Part shown: positions 8,493 through 17,933 of the stretch, piece by piece | How positions within the stretch are numbered: the stretch's first letter is position 1 | How the letters are laid out: each line of letters opens with the position of its first letter | Assembly: GCA_018828385.1 (NCBI GenBank) | Contig: JAHJVE010000005.1 | Span: 124,001-188,000 of the forward strand | DNA length: 64,000 nucleotides | Direction of reading: 5' to 3' | DNA from: Gammaproteobacteria bacterium | GTDB taxonomy: Bacteria; Pseudomonadota; Gammaproteobacteria; Burkholderiales; Rhodocyclaceae | The notes under the pieces: generated by a model | Told to the model about the DNA's origin: nothing | The model's database searches: none | What the model saw: only the letters and a program-made list of their open reading frames with translations | Made by a program: the position numbers and the translations under genes

Positions 8493-9845
8493 TCAGCTCG
8501 AATTCTGAAGTATCGTTAATTGCTGCGTCAGATAGCTGCTCGTGGTTTGCATTGAGCTAACCAGTTTGTCGAGGGCCGTGAATTGTAAGCGATAGCGTTT
8601 CTCGACCAGGCTGACGCGGACCTCCAATGCAGCCTGGTTGTCCTTGAAGCGACTGACGGACGACGTGAGGCTGTTAATGCGATTGGAAACCGCCCCGTTG
8701 CCAGCCAGCAAGTCAGTTGCAGCTGTGCTGAAAGATTTGCCATAGGCATTGAGCGCCTGGACAACATCGGTAGCAGAGGTGCTTATTGCAGAGCTTAGTA
8801 CTGTAGTGTCGAGTTTCAACTGACCGCTTGTCTGGATGCTAATCCCGAGTGCAGAGAGTGTTGTCAGATTGGCGCTGGCAAGCTCGCTCGGAACGGTCGT
8901 TCTGGCGCTGCCCAGGCTATTGAGGACTGAGCTTGCCGTGGCATCGCCGCTAAAGGCCTGGCCAGTTTTAGTCGTTACGTCATAGCTGCTGTTGCTTTTT
9001 ATCAATGAGACAACAGCGTTATAGGCGTCAACGAAAGCTTGCGCCGCCGTGGTGATCTTCGAACTGTCGTTTTGTACGGTGACGTTCGACGTACCCAGCT
9101 TGACTGCGGTCAACGTCAGTCCTGCGACATTGGAGAAGGTGTTTGTGCTTGAATTGACTTCGATGCCGTCGATTGTCATCGTGGCATCTTGAGCAATTGT
9201 TCGATTCAAACCCGGGGTTGCTATGGTATCAAACGCCGCTATTGAGTCCTGGCCACCCGATGCCGTCAAGCTTGATGTCAGTGAGAAATCGTTGCTCGCG
9301 CCCGATTTATCCCCTGTCAATACCATCCGCTGCTTACCGGTCGAGTCGGTGATGACGGTACTCGTTACGCCGACTTTTGCGCTGTTGATGGCGTCACTGA
9401 CGTCCTGCAAGGAAGAACTGGCACTGGTCAGACTAATGGTTGCCGCAGCGACACCGCCAACGGTAAAGTTCAGGTCTCCCGGGCCAAACGTGGTACCCGT
9501 CGTATAGGCGGTCGTAAAGCTCTTTTGCGCGCTGGCCAGTTGCGTCACTTCCGCAGCATAACTCCCAATAGATGCCGTGTAGTCGGCGCTTGCGCCGAGC
9601 ACAGTCGTGTCGCCTGACGCGGCGCTCAACGCCGAAAGCCGCGACGGATACTGCAAGGTATCTGCAGCGGTTTGTAATGCGTCGAGCTTCGATTTGAGGG
9701 TGCCGTAGAGGGAAATCTTGTTGTTTGCCGCCGAAATCTTGGTATCCAGCGCAGTGATCGGCGCTCGCTCGGCATTGATGATGCTGGTCAGCATGGTATT
9801 CAAATCGATACCGGTGCCGATGCCTAGAGAACTGGAGGTTGCCAT
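8493..9845 (-). CDS. fliD: Flagellar filament cap protein FliD
   Basis: FliD (450 aa) forms the cap under which flagellin subunits are inserted. The N terminus (SSLGIGTGIDLNTMLTSII) is the classical FliD start, the middle contains the hook-associated ATMTIDGIEVNSSTNTF segment, and the C terminus (LVEKRYRLQFTALDKLVSSM) is the FliD_C domain ending in a coiled coil. GAGGGA precedes the ATG. It is encoded between flaG and fliS, as is standard. Confidence 0.96.
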   Translation of the reverse strand: MATSSSLGIGTGIDLNTMLTSIINAERAPITALDTKISAANNKISLYGTLKSKLDALQTAADTLQYPSRLSALSAASGDTTVLGASADYTASIGSYAAEVTQLASAQKSFTTAYTTGTTFGPGDLNFTVGGVAAATISLTSASSSLQDVSDAINSAKVGVTSTVITDSTGKQRMVLTGDKSGASNDFSLTSSLTASGGQDSIAAFDTIATPGLNRTIAQDATMTIDGIEVNSSTNTFSNVAGLTLTAVKLGTSNVTVQNDSSKITTAAQAFVDAYNAVVSLIKSNSSYDVTTKTGQAFSGDATASSVLNSLGSARTTVPSELASANLTTLSALGISIQTSGQLKLDTTVLSSAISTSATDVVQALNAYGKSFSTAATDLLAGNGAVSNRINSLTSSVSRFKDNQAALEVRVSLVEKRYRLQFTALDKLVSSMQTTSSYLTQQLTILQNSS

Positions 9846-9866
9846 CGTGATTCCCTCTTCCCGTTG

Positions 9867-10247
9867 TTACGCCTTGTCCTTGATCAATAGACCCTGCAGT
9901 TTGTCCAGCGCGTGAGCAATCGCCACGGCTTCTTCCGACGGAAACTGCCGGATGATCTGCTTGGTCTGGGTATCCATGATCTTAACAATTTGCGAGCCAG
10001 ATTCGTCGTCAATCGAAAAACTGAGTTCAGCTTGCCTAGGTGATACGAACTCCGCGATCTTCGCAACGGCTTGCTTGACCTCCTGTTTGTCAGGTGATTT
10101 GCTGACTTGACTCTCCGCCACTTGAGTGGGCTTTGCCGGTTCTGGAGCCTTGGCCTGAACGCCAGCCTGGCGTGTCTGGGGGGCCGTAACCTCCGGCACA
10201 GCGACTCTTGGTAGCGAACTCGCGTTACTGATCATATCGATGTTCAT
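9867..10247 (-). CDS. flaG: FlaG family protein
   Basis: FlaG (126 aa) is a small flagellar protein that affects filament length in polar flagellates; its mechanism is unclear. The C-terminal half carries the family signature: LSFSIDDESGSQIVKIMD, then QIIRQFPSEEAVAIAHALD. The N-terminal half is an Ala/Pro/Lys-rich linker. TTAGGAG precedes the ATG. It sits between fliC and fliD, its usual place. Confidence 0.92.
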   Translation of the reverse strand: MNIDMISNASSLPRVAVPEVTAPQTRQAGVQAKAPEPAKPTQVAESQVSKSPDKQEVKQAVAKIAEFVSPRQAELSFSIDDESGSQIVKIMDTQTKQIIRQFPSEEAVAIAHALDKLQGLLIKDKA

Positions 10248-10266
10248 TTTCTGCTCCTAACGACAA

Positions 10267-10299
10267 AGGTGCGGCGGCCTTTTCGAAGCCACCGCACCT
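10267..10299 (-). terminator. Hairpin terminator after fliC
   Basis: AGGTGCGG pairs with CCGCACCT, extended by an inner GGC/GCC, between fliC and flaG. On the minus strand the stem is followed only by a short T run (TTTGTCG), so termination is probably partial, allowing abundant flagellin mRNA and some read-through into flaG-fliD. Confidence 0.6.
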
Positions 10300-10325
10300 A
10301 TTTTCGAAATTGAGGCAGCAGCCTA

Positions 10326-11009
10326 TTAACGCAACAGGGTCAGCACGTTTTGCGGGATGGCGTTGGCCTGAGCGACCATCGCGGTACCAGCTTGCTGGAG
10401 AATCTGGAAGCGCGACAGGTTGGAGGTTTCCTGGGCAAAGTCGGCATCCATGATGCGGCTTTCCGCAGCCTTCTGATTTTCGTAGGCAGCCTGCTTTGCC
10501 TGGATGGCAAACTGAGCATTGTTGATCGTCGCACCTTGTGTGATCCGTGCATTTGTGACGGTCTGGAGGGAGCTACTGGCGTTTTCAGTTCCTGCTACTG
10601 CGACAGAAGTGAAAGTGGTTCCGCCGAAAACGGCGATCGCCGCGTTGGCTTCAGTTTGCACTGTGGTGGCTTGTGCCGAAAGCAAGTTGCGTTCCGCCGA
10701 TGTGGCTGCAGAGTTGGTCCCGTTGTTCAACTCAATAATACGCGACATGATGTCACCAACAACAGCCAACGCACCGTCCGCAATCTGGGCGGAAGAAATG
10801 TCGTCACCAAGCGCGCGGATTTTTACATTGGTGATACGCGCTGCTGCATTGATTTGTACGCCGGAGGCGAGGCCGGAGGCGTCATCCTTGGCGGAATTGA
10901 CGCGCAGACCGGAGGACAGTCGTTCAAGAGCTGAAGAAAGGCCAAGAGAGTTTTTGGCCAGATTCTTTTGTGCGTTGAGCGAGTAGTTGTTGGTGTTGAT
11001 TTGTGCCAT
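10326..11009 (-). CDS. fliC: Flagellin, minimal form (227 aa)
   Basis: The filament subunit. The N-terminal D0/D1 region (MAQINTNNYSLNAQKNLAKN, LSSGLRVNSAKDDASGLA) and the C-terminal D1/D0 region (SRIMDADFAQETSNLSR, QAGTAMVAQANAIPQNVLTL) are canonical. The protein is unusually short: the outer D2/D3 domains are absent and only about 50 residues, rich in Ser/Thr (FGGTTFTSVAVAGTENASSS), connect the two halves. Those residues are plausible O-glycosylation sites, given the sugar-biosynthesis train immediately upstream. A sigma-28-like promoter lies about 100 bases upstream and AGGAG precedes the ATG. Confidence 0.97.
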   Translation of the reverse strand: MAQINTNNYSLNAQKNLAKNSLGLSSALERLSSGLRVNSAKDDASGLASGVQINAAARITNVKIRALGDDISSAQIADGALAVVGDIMSRIIELNNGTNSAATSAERNLLSAQATTVQTEANAAIAVFGGTTFTSVAVAGTENASSSLQTVTNARITQGATINNAQFAIQAKQAAYENQKAAESRIMDADFAQETSNLSRFQILQQAGTAMVAQANAIPQNVLTLLR

Positions 11010-11106
11010 TTTGCTTCTCCTGAAGTAGAAAGTACCTGGGGCGCTTACTGACTTGAAGTCTTTCTGCTACCCCGTCTGTACGGCGATTTCTTCGCTGACA
11101 AATTCC

Positions 11107-11133
11107 TTTACGACATTGGCCGGCAAAACTTTA
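11107..11133 (-). promoter_or_regulatory. Sigma-28 (FliA) promoter for fliC
   Basis: On the minus strand TAAA (11130-11133) is followed after exactly 15 bases by GTCGTAAA (11107-11114), resembling the FliA consensus TAAA-N15-GCCGATAA. It lies about 98 bases upstream of the fliC ATG, in the gap after the glycosyltransferase gene. FliA control of flagellin is the rule, so the motif is credible despite three mismatches in the -10 element. Confidence 0.7.
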
Positions 11134-11143
11134 GGAAAAATTT

Positions 11144-14100
11144 TTAGTTAATGGACTTTTTGCCGTTTTGATCCGGAAGATGGGCGTATAACCATTCCTC
11201 GAGGTGATCTTCAAGCAGAAATCGTTGGTGCACCCAATCGCGCATTGCTGCGCCTTCCCTTTCTCGACCCTCTGCATCGTGGATTCTCTCGCGTAGGGCA
11301 GCGGTCCATGCCTTTGCCGTATTGGCGACGCGACAGGCCGGACTATTTTGATACGGGTCGATGTCGGTACAGACGACCGGAATGCCCAAGCTGCCATACT
11401 CCAGCAGGCGCAAGTTGCTTTTGCCTTGGTTGAATGGCGTTTGCGCCAGCGGCGCGACGGCGATATCGAGATTGAGCGAAGCGAAGTATTTTGGGTATTC
11501 GGCGAAAGGGACGAGATCATGAAATTCGGTGAGGAGCGGGCGGATTTCGTCTGGGCACATGCCAAAGAATATCCAGTCGGCTTCGTCGCGTGTCTGCTCG
11601 ATGATTTCCTTGAGCAGGATCAGATCGCCCTGGTGAGTTGAGCCGCCAGCCCAGCCAATGCGCGGTTTCTTACCGGTGCGTTTGAGGCAGTCGAGTGGAA
11701 GCCAGATATCTTTCTCTAGTCGATTCGGCACCACTCGTATGTCCCGAATAAGATGTTGGTAACTCTCGGCCAGAAAGTCAGTGGACACAACTAGCCGGTC
11801 GCAGCGAGCCAAGGCGTATTTGAGGCGTGAGCGGGCATTCGGCGGAATGTGCTTGCGGAAGGGATTGCTCTTGTCCATGTCGTTTATGAGATCGTCAAGC
11901 GCATAGACGACGAACGGGCGGAATTGCGACGAACTCCACTCTTCGAGCGTTTCCAGCGATATGTTGTGGATATAGTTCTGAACGACGACAGAACTTGGCG
12001 CCATTTGTGCTATTTCGGCCAAGGTGTTGTAGCGCGGCTTTATTCCCAACTTTTGTAACCAAATACATTCTTGTGCCAGTCCCGCTTTACGTATTGCGCT
12101 TAGGGGGGACGTGATCCGGAAATCCCCCTGTCCGTTTGCTAGGGCATGTGCCAGTATCCGCGGAACGTCGGATGGCAAATATTGCCATTGCGGGCGAAAT
12201 TCTGTTTCGGGCGTTGGAATCGAATCTGCCAAGGATAGATTGGGGTTCCAATATGGGTCCACCGAGCAAGCCTTGCCCCAGCGCTGATGGAAAGCCCTGT
12301 TCGCACCGATTTTTGCCTCGGTCGATTTCAATCGGTGCATTACGTCGTACTGGTAAGATTTTCCACCGTATACGATTCCGGCCCGCGGCTGGAGGATCAA
12401 GCGTTGCTTGTTGCGGCGTAACTTGAGGCATAGATCGGTATCGGCTAGATAGTCACCAAGAACAATTTCATCCATTCCGCCTGCTTCTTGATAAGCATTT
12501 TTGCGAATCAACAAACACGTCGAGGGTAGGGTGCTGGCATCCTGTGCGACCTTGAGGTTGTCAAGATAGCCGCTCTCGCCGAGCTTGTGGGTTCCTAGCC
12601 TCGGAGTGTCGATCAGGCCTGGCTGGCCAAGGATGGTGCCGCATTCCAAAACTCGTGCATCGCCAGGGTTGTGGTGAAGAGGCGATGTCGCGACGATATC
12701 TTCTTGTTGGACGGTACGAACAAGTTCGTCGAGCCAACTGTCCTGAACGATAACAGTTTCCTCTCTAACGAGGAGTGCAAGGTCGGTTTCAGAGGATGAG
12801 ATGGCAGTATTGCAACGCGCGGCATGATTTGCGTCAGATGCAGCGAGAATGACCTGCACTATCGGAGATGTAGATAGCCCCTTGATTTCCTTTAACCACT
12901 GATCGAGGTCGGGGTCATCCGATACCTCGTTGACAACGATATGTATTGTGTAGTCGGGGTAGCGGGTGACCTGAACGATGCTTTCAAGGCAGCGTGAAAG
13001 CAGTTCGAGATGCCCATTAGAAAGGACTGATATCGTTACCCGAGGCGATTTCTTTAACGGATAGCGGATGTTCCAGCTTTGTCCTGTGACATTGATAATC
13101 TCTCCTTCGATGCCGCTGTCCTTAAGATGGTCAAGCAAGGCTGTTTGGCAAGAGTCGGTATCGCTTGGGAAGGTATTCGGATATGTAACAAGCTGGTCGG
13201 GAATGTGCCTTATGTCTTGCCAACCAAATCTGCCGGATATCCGTAACAATTGGCTGAACCAAGGGCTTCCATTCCGTTCTCCCGCTCCGCCGCTTTCGAG
13301 CCAGACATCCTTGCGGACACAAAGCGGTCCAGCTAAATCCGTTGATTGCAAATATGCCGGATTCGTACCCGGTTTGAAACGTGGAGCGCGCCGGTAGCCC
13401 GTGTCGTCGCAGCAATCATCATCGACAAAGAAGGCTCTCGCCTCCGGATATTTGACGATCTCCTTGCCCAGGCGCCACAGATACAGGATATCTAGTTTGG
13501 CGCCAGCCGGAATTTCGATTAGCCAGTTGTATGGACTAGCCTTTGCCAGAACATCGATCGTGTACTTGAACTCCTCGCCTTCGGATAGCGTATGCCAGCC
13601 AATATTGGGCACCTCATCCAATCCGTCCGGGCTGGGTATGGTACTGACTACATCGAGGTGCCAATCTTCATTGACTTGAAGACCGAGGCTGTCGAGGGTA
13701 TCTGCCAGCTTGTTTTCGAAACCAGGGGGAAGACGGATGAAGAAATGAAAGTTCTGTTTGATTGTTGGATTATTGCGATCAGCTAATTTGCTTTCAAGGA
13801 ATTTGGTGTCTGTCTCAAGAAATACTCGCTGAGCAAGCCAGGCTTGGTGCACACGGTCAAGTTGGCTTTTGGAGACAGGTGATTGGCGTGCATAGCTTTG
13901 TTCAAGACTCGGATCCAGCGGTTCTAAGCTGTTTATATCTTTGAAATAAAGACCGCTATCTAAATAAAACTCCCTGAGCTGATCTAAAGCGGATCCCCGT
14001 TCATCCTTGCTCAATGCCCATAGTTTTTGGCCATTATTTTGGAGCGGCTTGCCATTCTCTTCTAGGTTGCATTGGGCCTCGTACACTTTCTGGATGAGCT

Positions 14101-14983
14101 GAATTGCCATTTCCCAAGAGTCGGCGCGGTTTCGAGAATGGCGTTCAGTAATCAAGTGAAGGGTATTTAACGCCTTTTCGTACGCATTTTCTTCTCCATA
14201 AATTGCGAGACCAGGAATACGATGATGGGTGTCGTCCGATGGGAGGGGGAAATAGTGGGATTGAATCAACAGCACAGGGCAGCCGCAAGCTTGTGCTTCA
14301 CTGATGATTCCCGACGGCTCATAACAATAGAGCACCTTGGCTTTGCGCAAAATCCCTGCAATTTCTTCTGGCGTGCGCTTAATTTCTTGGCCTAAGCTGA
14401 CCAAGTTCCTGTGTTCAGACAAAATGGGTTTTCGGCCAAGATGGTATTTGTTGGCGTAGTAACACTCAAATTCCCGATTGGAGTCTTCAGGATTGTCTGC
14501 GTTATTAAAGACGGCATCGACCACCGGATGAATAAAAAGCGGTAAGCCTTCTTTACCCTTGGGGAGGCACCAAGCCTCATAAAAGAATATAAGGTCTTTT
14601 TCTTCGAATTCGATGGGCTTACCCAAGTGACCGGGAACATTCAGTAACCAGCGAACAACTACCGGAGTGCTGGCTGGGTTTGCATGAATGATTTCGGGAT
14701 AGACGGTTACTGGGTTTCTACCTGAAGCATAATGTTCTTCAAGCTTTGCAAAAGTTAGTTGGGGGGTGCGTAGAGTTTTTGATACTTCTTTTGCATTGAG
14801 TATATATGCCTCTTCCCCTAATTCGTTCAATATGTGGCATAGATAATGTAAAACTCGAATGCCACCTGATGTCTCTCGGTAGTCTGGGGCAAATATATAA
14901 AACGGTATACCGGCACTTTGACTTATGGACCGTGGACGATTTGCCGAAAAGCAGAAGTTGTCAGTGGTTTGTATAGGCTTCAT
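11144..14983 (-). CDS. Multi-domain glycosyltransferase (GT4-like / GT2-like / GT4-like), probable flagellin glycosyltransferase
   Basis: A 1279-residue cytoplasmic protein with several glycosyltransferase-like modules. Residues about 25-310 look like a GT-B domain (YIFAPDYRETSGGIRVLHYL; CYEPSGIISEAQACGCP). About 410-620 and 650-900 look like GT-A/GT2 domains (PRVTISVLSNGHLELLSRCL; a DDDCCDD acidic run near 525). About 930-1270 is a GT4-like C terminus (GWAGGSTHQGDLILL; LRLLEYGSLGIPVVCTDI). It is the last gene of the sugar train and abuts the fliC promoter. Large glycosyltransferases next to fliC are typical of flagellin-glycosylation islands. Substrate and acceptor are inferred from position only. 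No strong ribosome site precedes the ATG. Confidence 0.85.
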   Translation of the reverse strand: MKPIQTTDNFCFSANRPRSISQSAGIPFYIFAPDYRETSGGIRVLHYLCHILNELGEEAYILNAKEVSKTLRTPQLTFAKLEEHYASGRNPVTVYPEIIHANPASTPVVVRWLLNVPGHLGKPIEFEEKDLIFFYEAWCLPKGKEGLPLFIHPVVDAVFNNADNPEDSNREFECYYANKYHLGRKPILSEHRNLVSLGQEIKRTPEEIAGILRKAKVLYCYEPSGIISEAQACGCPVLLIQSHYFPLPSDDTHHRIPGLAIYGEENAYEKALNTLHLITERHSRNRADSWEMAIQLIQKVYEAQCNLEENGKPLQNNGQKLWALSKDERGSALDQLREFYLDSGLYFKDINSLEPLDPSLEQSYARQSPVSKSQLDRVHQAWLAQRVFLETDTKFLESKLADRNNPTIKQNFHFFIRLPPGFENKLADTLDSLGLQVNEDWHLDVVSTIPSPDGLDEVPNIGWHTLSEGEEFKYTIDVLAKASPYNWLIEIPAGAKLDILYLWRLGKEIVKYPEARAFFVDDDCCDDTGYRRAPRFKPGTNPAYLQSTDLAGPLCVRKDVWLESGGAGERNGSPWFSQLLRISGRFGWQDIRHIPDQLVTYPNTFPSDTDSCQTALLDHLKDSGIEGEIINVTGQSWNIRYPLKKSPRVTISVLSNGHLELLSRCLESIVQVTRYPDYTIHIVVNEVSDDPDLDQWLKEIKGLSTSPIVQVILAASDANHAARCNTAISSSETDLALLVREETVIVQDSWLDELVRTVQQEDIVATSPLHHNPGDARVLECGTILGQPGLIDTPRLGTHKLGESGYLDNLKVAQDASTLPSTCLLIRKNAYQEAGGMDEIVLGDYLADTDLCLKLRRNKQRLILQPRAGIVYGGKSYQYDVMHRLKSTEAKIGANRAFHQRWGKACSVDPYWNPNLSLADSIPTPETEFRPQWQYLPSDVPRILAHALANGQGDFRITSPLSAIRKAGLAQECIWLQKLGIKPRYNTLAEIAQMAPSSVVVQNYIHNISLETLEEWSSSQFRPFVVYALDDLINDMDKSNPFRKHIPPNARSRLKYALARCDRLVVSTDFLAESYQHLIRDIRVVPNRLEKDIWLPLDCLKRTGKKPRIGWAGGSTHQGDLILLKEIIEQTRDEADWIFFGMCPDEIRPLLTEFHDLVPFAEYPKYFASLNLDIAVAPLAQTPFNQGKSNLRLLEYGSLGIPVVCTDIDPYQNSPACRVANTAKAWTAALRERIHDAEGREREGAAMRDWVHQRFLLEDHLEEWLYAHLPDQNGKKSIN

Positions 14984-15024
14984 TTATTTTTTTAAGCGGA
15001 ATATGCCAAAGATTGTTCGGGTTA

Positions 15025-15966
15025 TTATTGCTTTGTTTGGTTCTTGTATTTATGTATTAGTTTTTTGTGCTGGTTTGAATGCAAAAAGAAAAAGTTGGTT
15101 TCCTTGGTGGCATCGGTCATTTTTTCAAATTCAAAGAGATCTGTGCCATCCGTCGTAAAGGCGAGATAGCCAGCATCATGGAGTAGCTGAAATATATCGT
15201 TTGGGTCATAATTAAATTTCGATGACCATTTTCTGAGGATTTCGGCCATTATGATTGGACGGTGTTTTTTTATAGTGTTTAAGCCGCCTTTAATGACCAT
15301 TAGCTCCGCGCCCTCAACGTCGCATTTAATGAAGTCGGGAGGAGGTAATGAGTTATCGTTAATAAATGTGTCAAGCGTTGTCTGTTGGCAAACAATTTCA
15401 TCGATGTCAGCGCGATCAGATAGGTTGGCCGCAGATGCGTTTCCGGAGCAGGCGGTATAGTAGTAAAACTTCTGCTCGCCGACTTTGTCGGAAAGTGCAA
15501 TATTAAAAGCCGATATTTTGTCCGCGCAATTGAGACGGATGTTCTCTTTGAGTTGCCCGTAAGTTTTTGGAATAGGTTCGAAACAATAAAAATTGGCATT
15601 TCGTGACTTGGCAGAAATATTGAGCGAATGCCATCCAATATTCGCTCCAATGTCGTAAAAAGTCTTGTGGCCATCAAACATTTTTTCCATCATCCGCGAT
15701 TCGGCGGGTTCGAAATCGGAAAAATTGAACGTTTCAATGGGGGGGGATCGATGGTCGCCGAACTGGCAACGAACCTTGACGCCGGTACTTCTGATCGTAA
15801 ATATGACGCCGGTTCCGTCAATGCAGATTTCCTTGATGTCGACATTGTTAATGTGGGACGCGTAATCGAACAGAGTTTTATGGAGTTTTTCATAAGCGGT
15901 TTCGATAAATTCTGGCTTTCCAATATGTCCATCGGAAAAAGATTTTTTGAGTTCGTCAATGGTCAT
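15025..15966 (-). CDS. FkbM family SAM-dependent methyltransferase
   Basis: FkbM-type enzymes O-methylate sugars or polyketides. The 313-residue protein has the SAM-binding motif FYDIGANIGWHSL, the acidic FEPIPKTYGQLKENI segment and the family motif DFIKCDVEGAELMVIKGG. Its ATG overlaps the stop of the upstream SDR gene (ATGA), showing cotranslation in the sugar train. A methylated glycan is the likely product; target position and sugar are unknown. Confidence 0.9.
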   Translation of the reverse strand: MTIDELKKSFSDGHIGKPEFIETAYEKLHKTLFDYASHINNVDIKEICIDGTGVIFTIRSTGVKVRCQFGDHRSPPIETFNFSDFEPAESRMMEKMFDGHKTFYDIGANIGWHSLNISAKSRNANFYCFEPIPKTYGQLKENIRLNCADKISAFNIALSDKVGEQKFYYYTACSGNASAANLSDRADIDEIVCQQTTLDTFINDNSLPPPDFIKCDVEGAELMVIKGGLNTIKKHRPIIMAEILRKWSSKFNYDPNDIFQLLHDAGYLAFTTDGTDLFEFEKMTDATKETNFFFLHSNQHKKLIHKYKNQTKQ

Positions 15967-17018
15967 GATTGTTGTTCCATATAATGCAATATTGTTTTTT
16001 TAAATCCCTCGAGAACGGGGGTTTTTTGCTGCCAGCCCAACCCGCTCAATTGGTCGACTGATGCGTTTGTGCTTTTAAAGTCAACCCGCATCATCGGGTT
16101 TTCATCTGGCGGTGCATGCGCTACTGGGCCCAGAGATTCACCAAGTCCAGAATCGTTGAGCAGGGTTGCGAGTTCGAGGATACTTACAGGGTGGGGCGAC
16201 GCCACATTGAATACCGATCCCGATGGGGCTTTGTTCAGAACAAGCAATAGCCCGGAAATAAAATCGGTAATGTATAGGAAGTTTCGGATTGCACTACCGT
16301 CGCTTGTGAGTTTGATCGGCTTTTTCAAAAGCAGGGAACGGACAAAGTCTGCATATGAGCGTCCATCGTCCAAATCGAACCCTGGGCCATAAGTAATCGA
16401 GGGGCGTATAACGAGAGTGGGTATTCCATATTGGCGGAAATAGGCCAAGCAAAGCATTTCGCCAAAACGCTTCGATTCCAAATAGCAGTTTCCCAAGTCC
16501 GTACAACTGAGGGGGCCGTAATCCGATTCAGATGTCGGGCGTTGTTCATCGGGGATGAAGCCGGTCACACCGGTGGTGCTGAGGTATACGAATTGACATG
16601 CCGGGTTGTACAGGCGCAGTTGCTCGAGGAGCCTTTGAGTGACAATTCCATTGGCCTCCATGACGTCGACAGGCGTTGCTGCGAAATGTTTGGGGCTGGC
16701 TTTGCTAGCGCAATGAATGAGCACGTCGTAAGGGTGTTTTGCCAAATGCTCAGCCGCATCTTCCGCGACCACGAATTGACAGGGTAGGGACCCGTGATCG
16801 GGATATTTCTCTCTAAGGCGCTCTTGGCTGCGAACGTGAGCGCTTAGCTGACATTGCAAATCTCCGGAGTCGATGAGAAAAGATATGAAGCGGATGAGAT
16901 ACCAGGCGATCTGACCCGTGGCACCCGTGATGTAAAGCCGTTTACCCTGCAAAAATGCGTAATTTTCATTTTCTGCGGCCAGAAGGGAAAAGTCTTCGTA
17001 CATCGTGCTTGAGATCAT
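15963..17018 (-). CDS. NAD-dependent epimerase/dehydratase (SDR), nucleotide-sugar modifying
   Basis: Extended SDR (351 aa). A Rossmann motif YITGATGQIAWYLI is near residue 30, the catalytic pair appears as YLSTTGVTGF and YLESKRFGEML (YxxxK), and the substrate loop includes RPSITYGPGFDLDDG. Such enzymes epimerise, dehydrate or reduce nucleotide sugars. ATGA overlaps on both sides tie it to the neighbouring SDR and FkbM genes. A shorter start at 17003 is possible. The precise reaction cannot be read from sequence. Confidence 0.85.
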   Translation of the reverse strand: MISSTMYEDFSLLAAENENYAFLQGKRLYITGATGQIAWYLIRFISFLIDSGDLQCQLSAHVRSQERLREKYPDHGSLPCQFVVAEDAAEHLAKHPYDVLIHCASKASPKHFAATPVDVMEANGIVTQRLLEQLRLYNPACQFVYLSTTGVTGFIPDEQRPTSESDYGPLSCTDLGNCYLESKRFGEMLCLAYFRQYGIPTLVIRPSITYGPGFDLDDGRSYADFVRSLLLKKPIKLTSDGSAIRNFLYITDFISGLLLVLNKAPSGSVFNVASPHPVSILELATLLNDSGLGESLGPVAHAPPDENPMMRVDFKSTNASVDQLSGLGWQQKTPVLEGFKKTILHYMEQQS

Positions 17019-17932
17019 GGGCTATTAATCGATTTTGCGTATTGCAACAATTGGTCCTGCTTCAATGATTCGCAATCGATTTCCTGTCTGTTGTTTGTGT
17101 AATGGCTGACCAGTCGCCGGATGGATACTTCGATTGGTGAGAATTGGAAGTTGTCGAGTATTGCGCAGAGTTTTTTATTGCAACCCGTATAGGTTTTTCC
17201 AAGACCAGGGTTTGCGATTTGATAGCCTTTGTTGATTCCCAAGCAATGATCTACTGTTTCAATGACTTGCGACAGTTTGATCGAATCATCTGGTGTTACA
17301 TTAAAATCGCCAGTGCGCACGTTTCGGTCGAATAGTTGCTCGATAATGTTGCAAAAATCGGTTACGTCCAGGTAGTCATAAATGGCATCTCTGAACAGCG
17401 TCACATCCAGGCCGGCAAGACGTTTGGTAATCGTATTGGAGATGAACTTGTACCGATAATCCTCGTATTTGCCGAAAATGCCAAATAATCGCAAGGTGAC
17501 CACGTCCTCGAGATGTTTTGCGTAGCTGGCAATGACGAATTTTGAGAATCCTTGGCTGTCCGCTGGAATATGAACGCCCAGGTAATCCTCGGTCATTTTC
17601 TCGGCCCAGTTCTCGCGGTTGTAACTCGATCCACTGCAGAGCGTATAAATAAGGCAGCCTTGCGGTCGGTGGCGCAATAGATTGAAGAACATGCGAAGAT
17701 TCTGTTCGCATACGTTGCTGTCGTAACCCTTGCCAACTGTATTCGAGGTTGCCGAATGGATAATCAGGTCAGGGTGGAAGGCGTCTACGCACCGGGCGAC
17801 ATCGGCACTGTCCGTCAGATCGACGTCACATTGCCTCGGAGAACAAAGTACAAAATCGTTGCGTTGGCGCAGCACTTCCAGCAGATTGCGACCGACGAAG
17901 CCTTCGGACCCGGTCAGAAGGATTTTTTTCAT
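17015..17932 (-). CDS. NAD-dependent epimerase/reductase (SDR)
   Basis: Extended SDR (305 aa from the ATG at 17932, MKKILLTGSEGFVGRNLLEV). It carries the glycine-rich NAD(P) motif GSEGFVG, DVDLTDSADV, and a likely catalytic Ser in CSGSSYN. Its architecture closely matches the SDR at 22159-22998 (both have FAIFG/LFGIFG then YDYLDVTDF/FDYLDVQDF), so the two are probably paralogues acting on related intermediates. It starts one base after the stop of the B12/radical SAM gene. Confidence 0.85.
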   Translation of the reverse strand: MKKILLTGSEGFVGRNLLEVLRQRNDFVLCSPRQCDVDLTDSADVARCVDAFHPDLIIHSATSNTVGKGYDSNVCEQNLRMFFNLLRHRPQGCLIYTLCSGSSYNRENWAEKMTEDYLGVHIPADSQGFSKFVIASYAKHLEDVVTLRLFGIFGKYEDYRYKFISNTITKRLAGLDVTLFRDAIYDYLDVTDFCNIIEQLFDRNVRTGDFNVTPDDSIKLSQVIETVDHCLGINKGYQIANPGLGKTYTGCNKKLCAILDNFQFSPIEVSIRRLVSHYTNNRQEIDCESLKQDQLLQYAKSINSP

Positions 17933-17933
17933 G

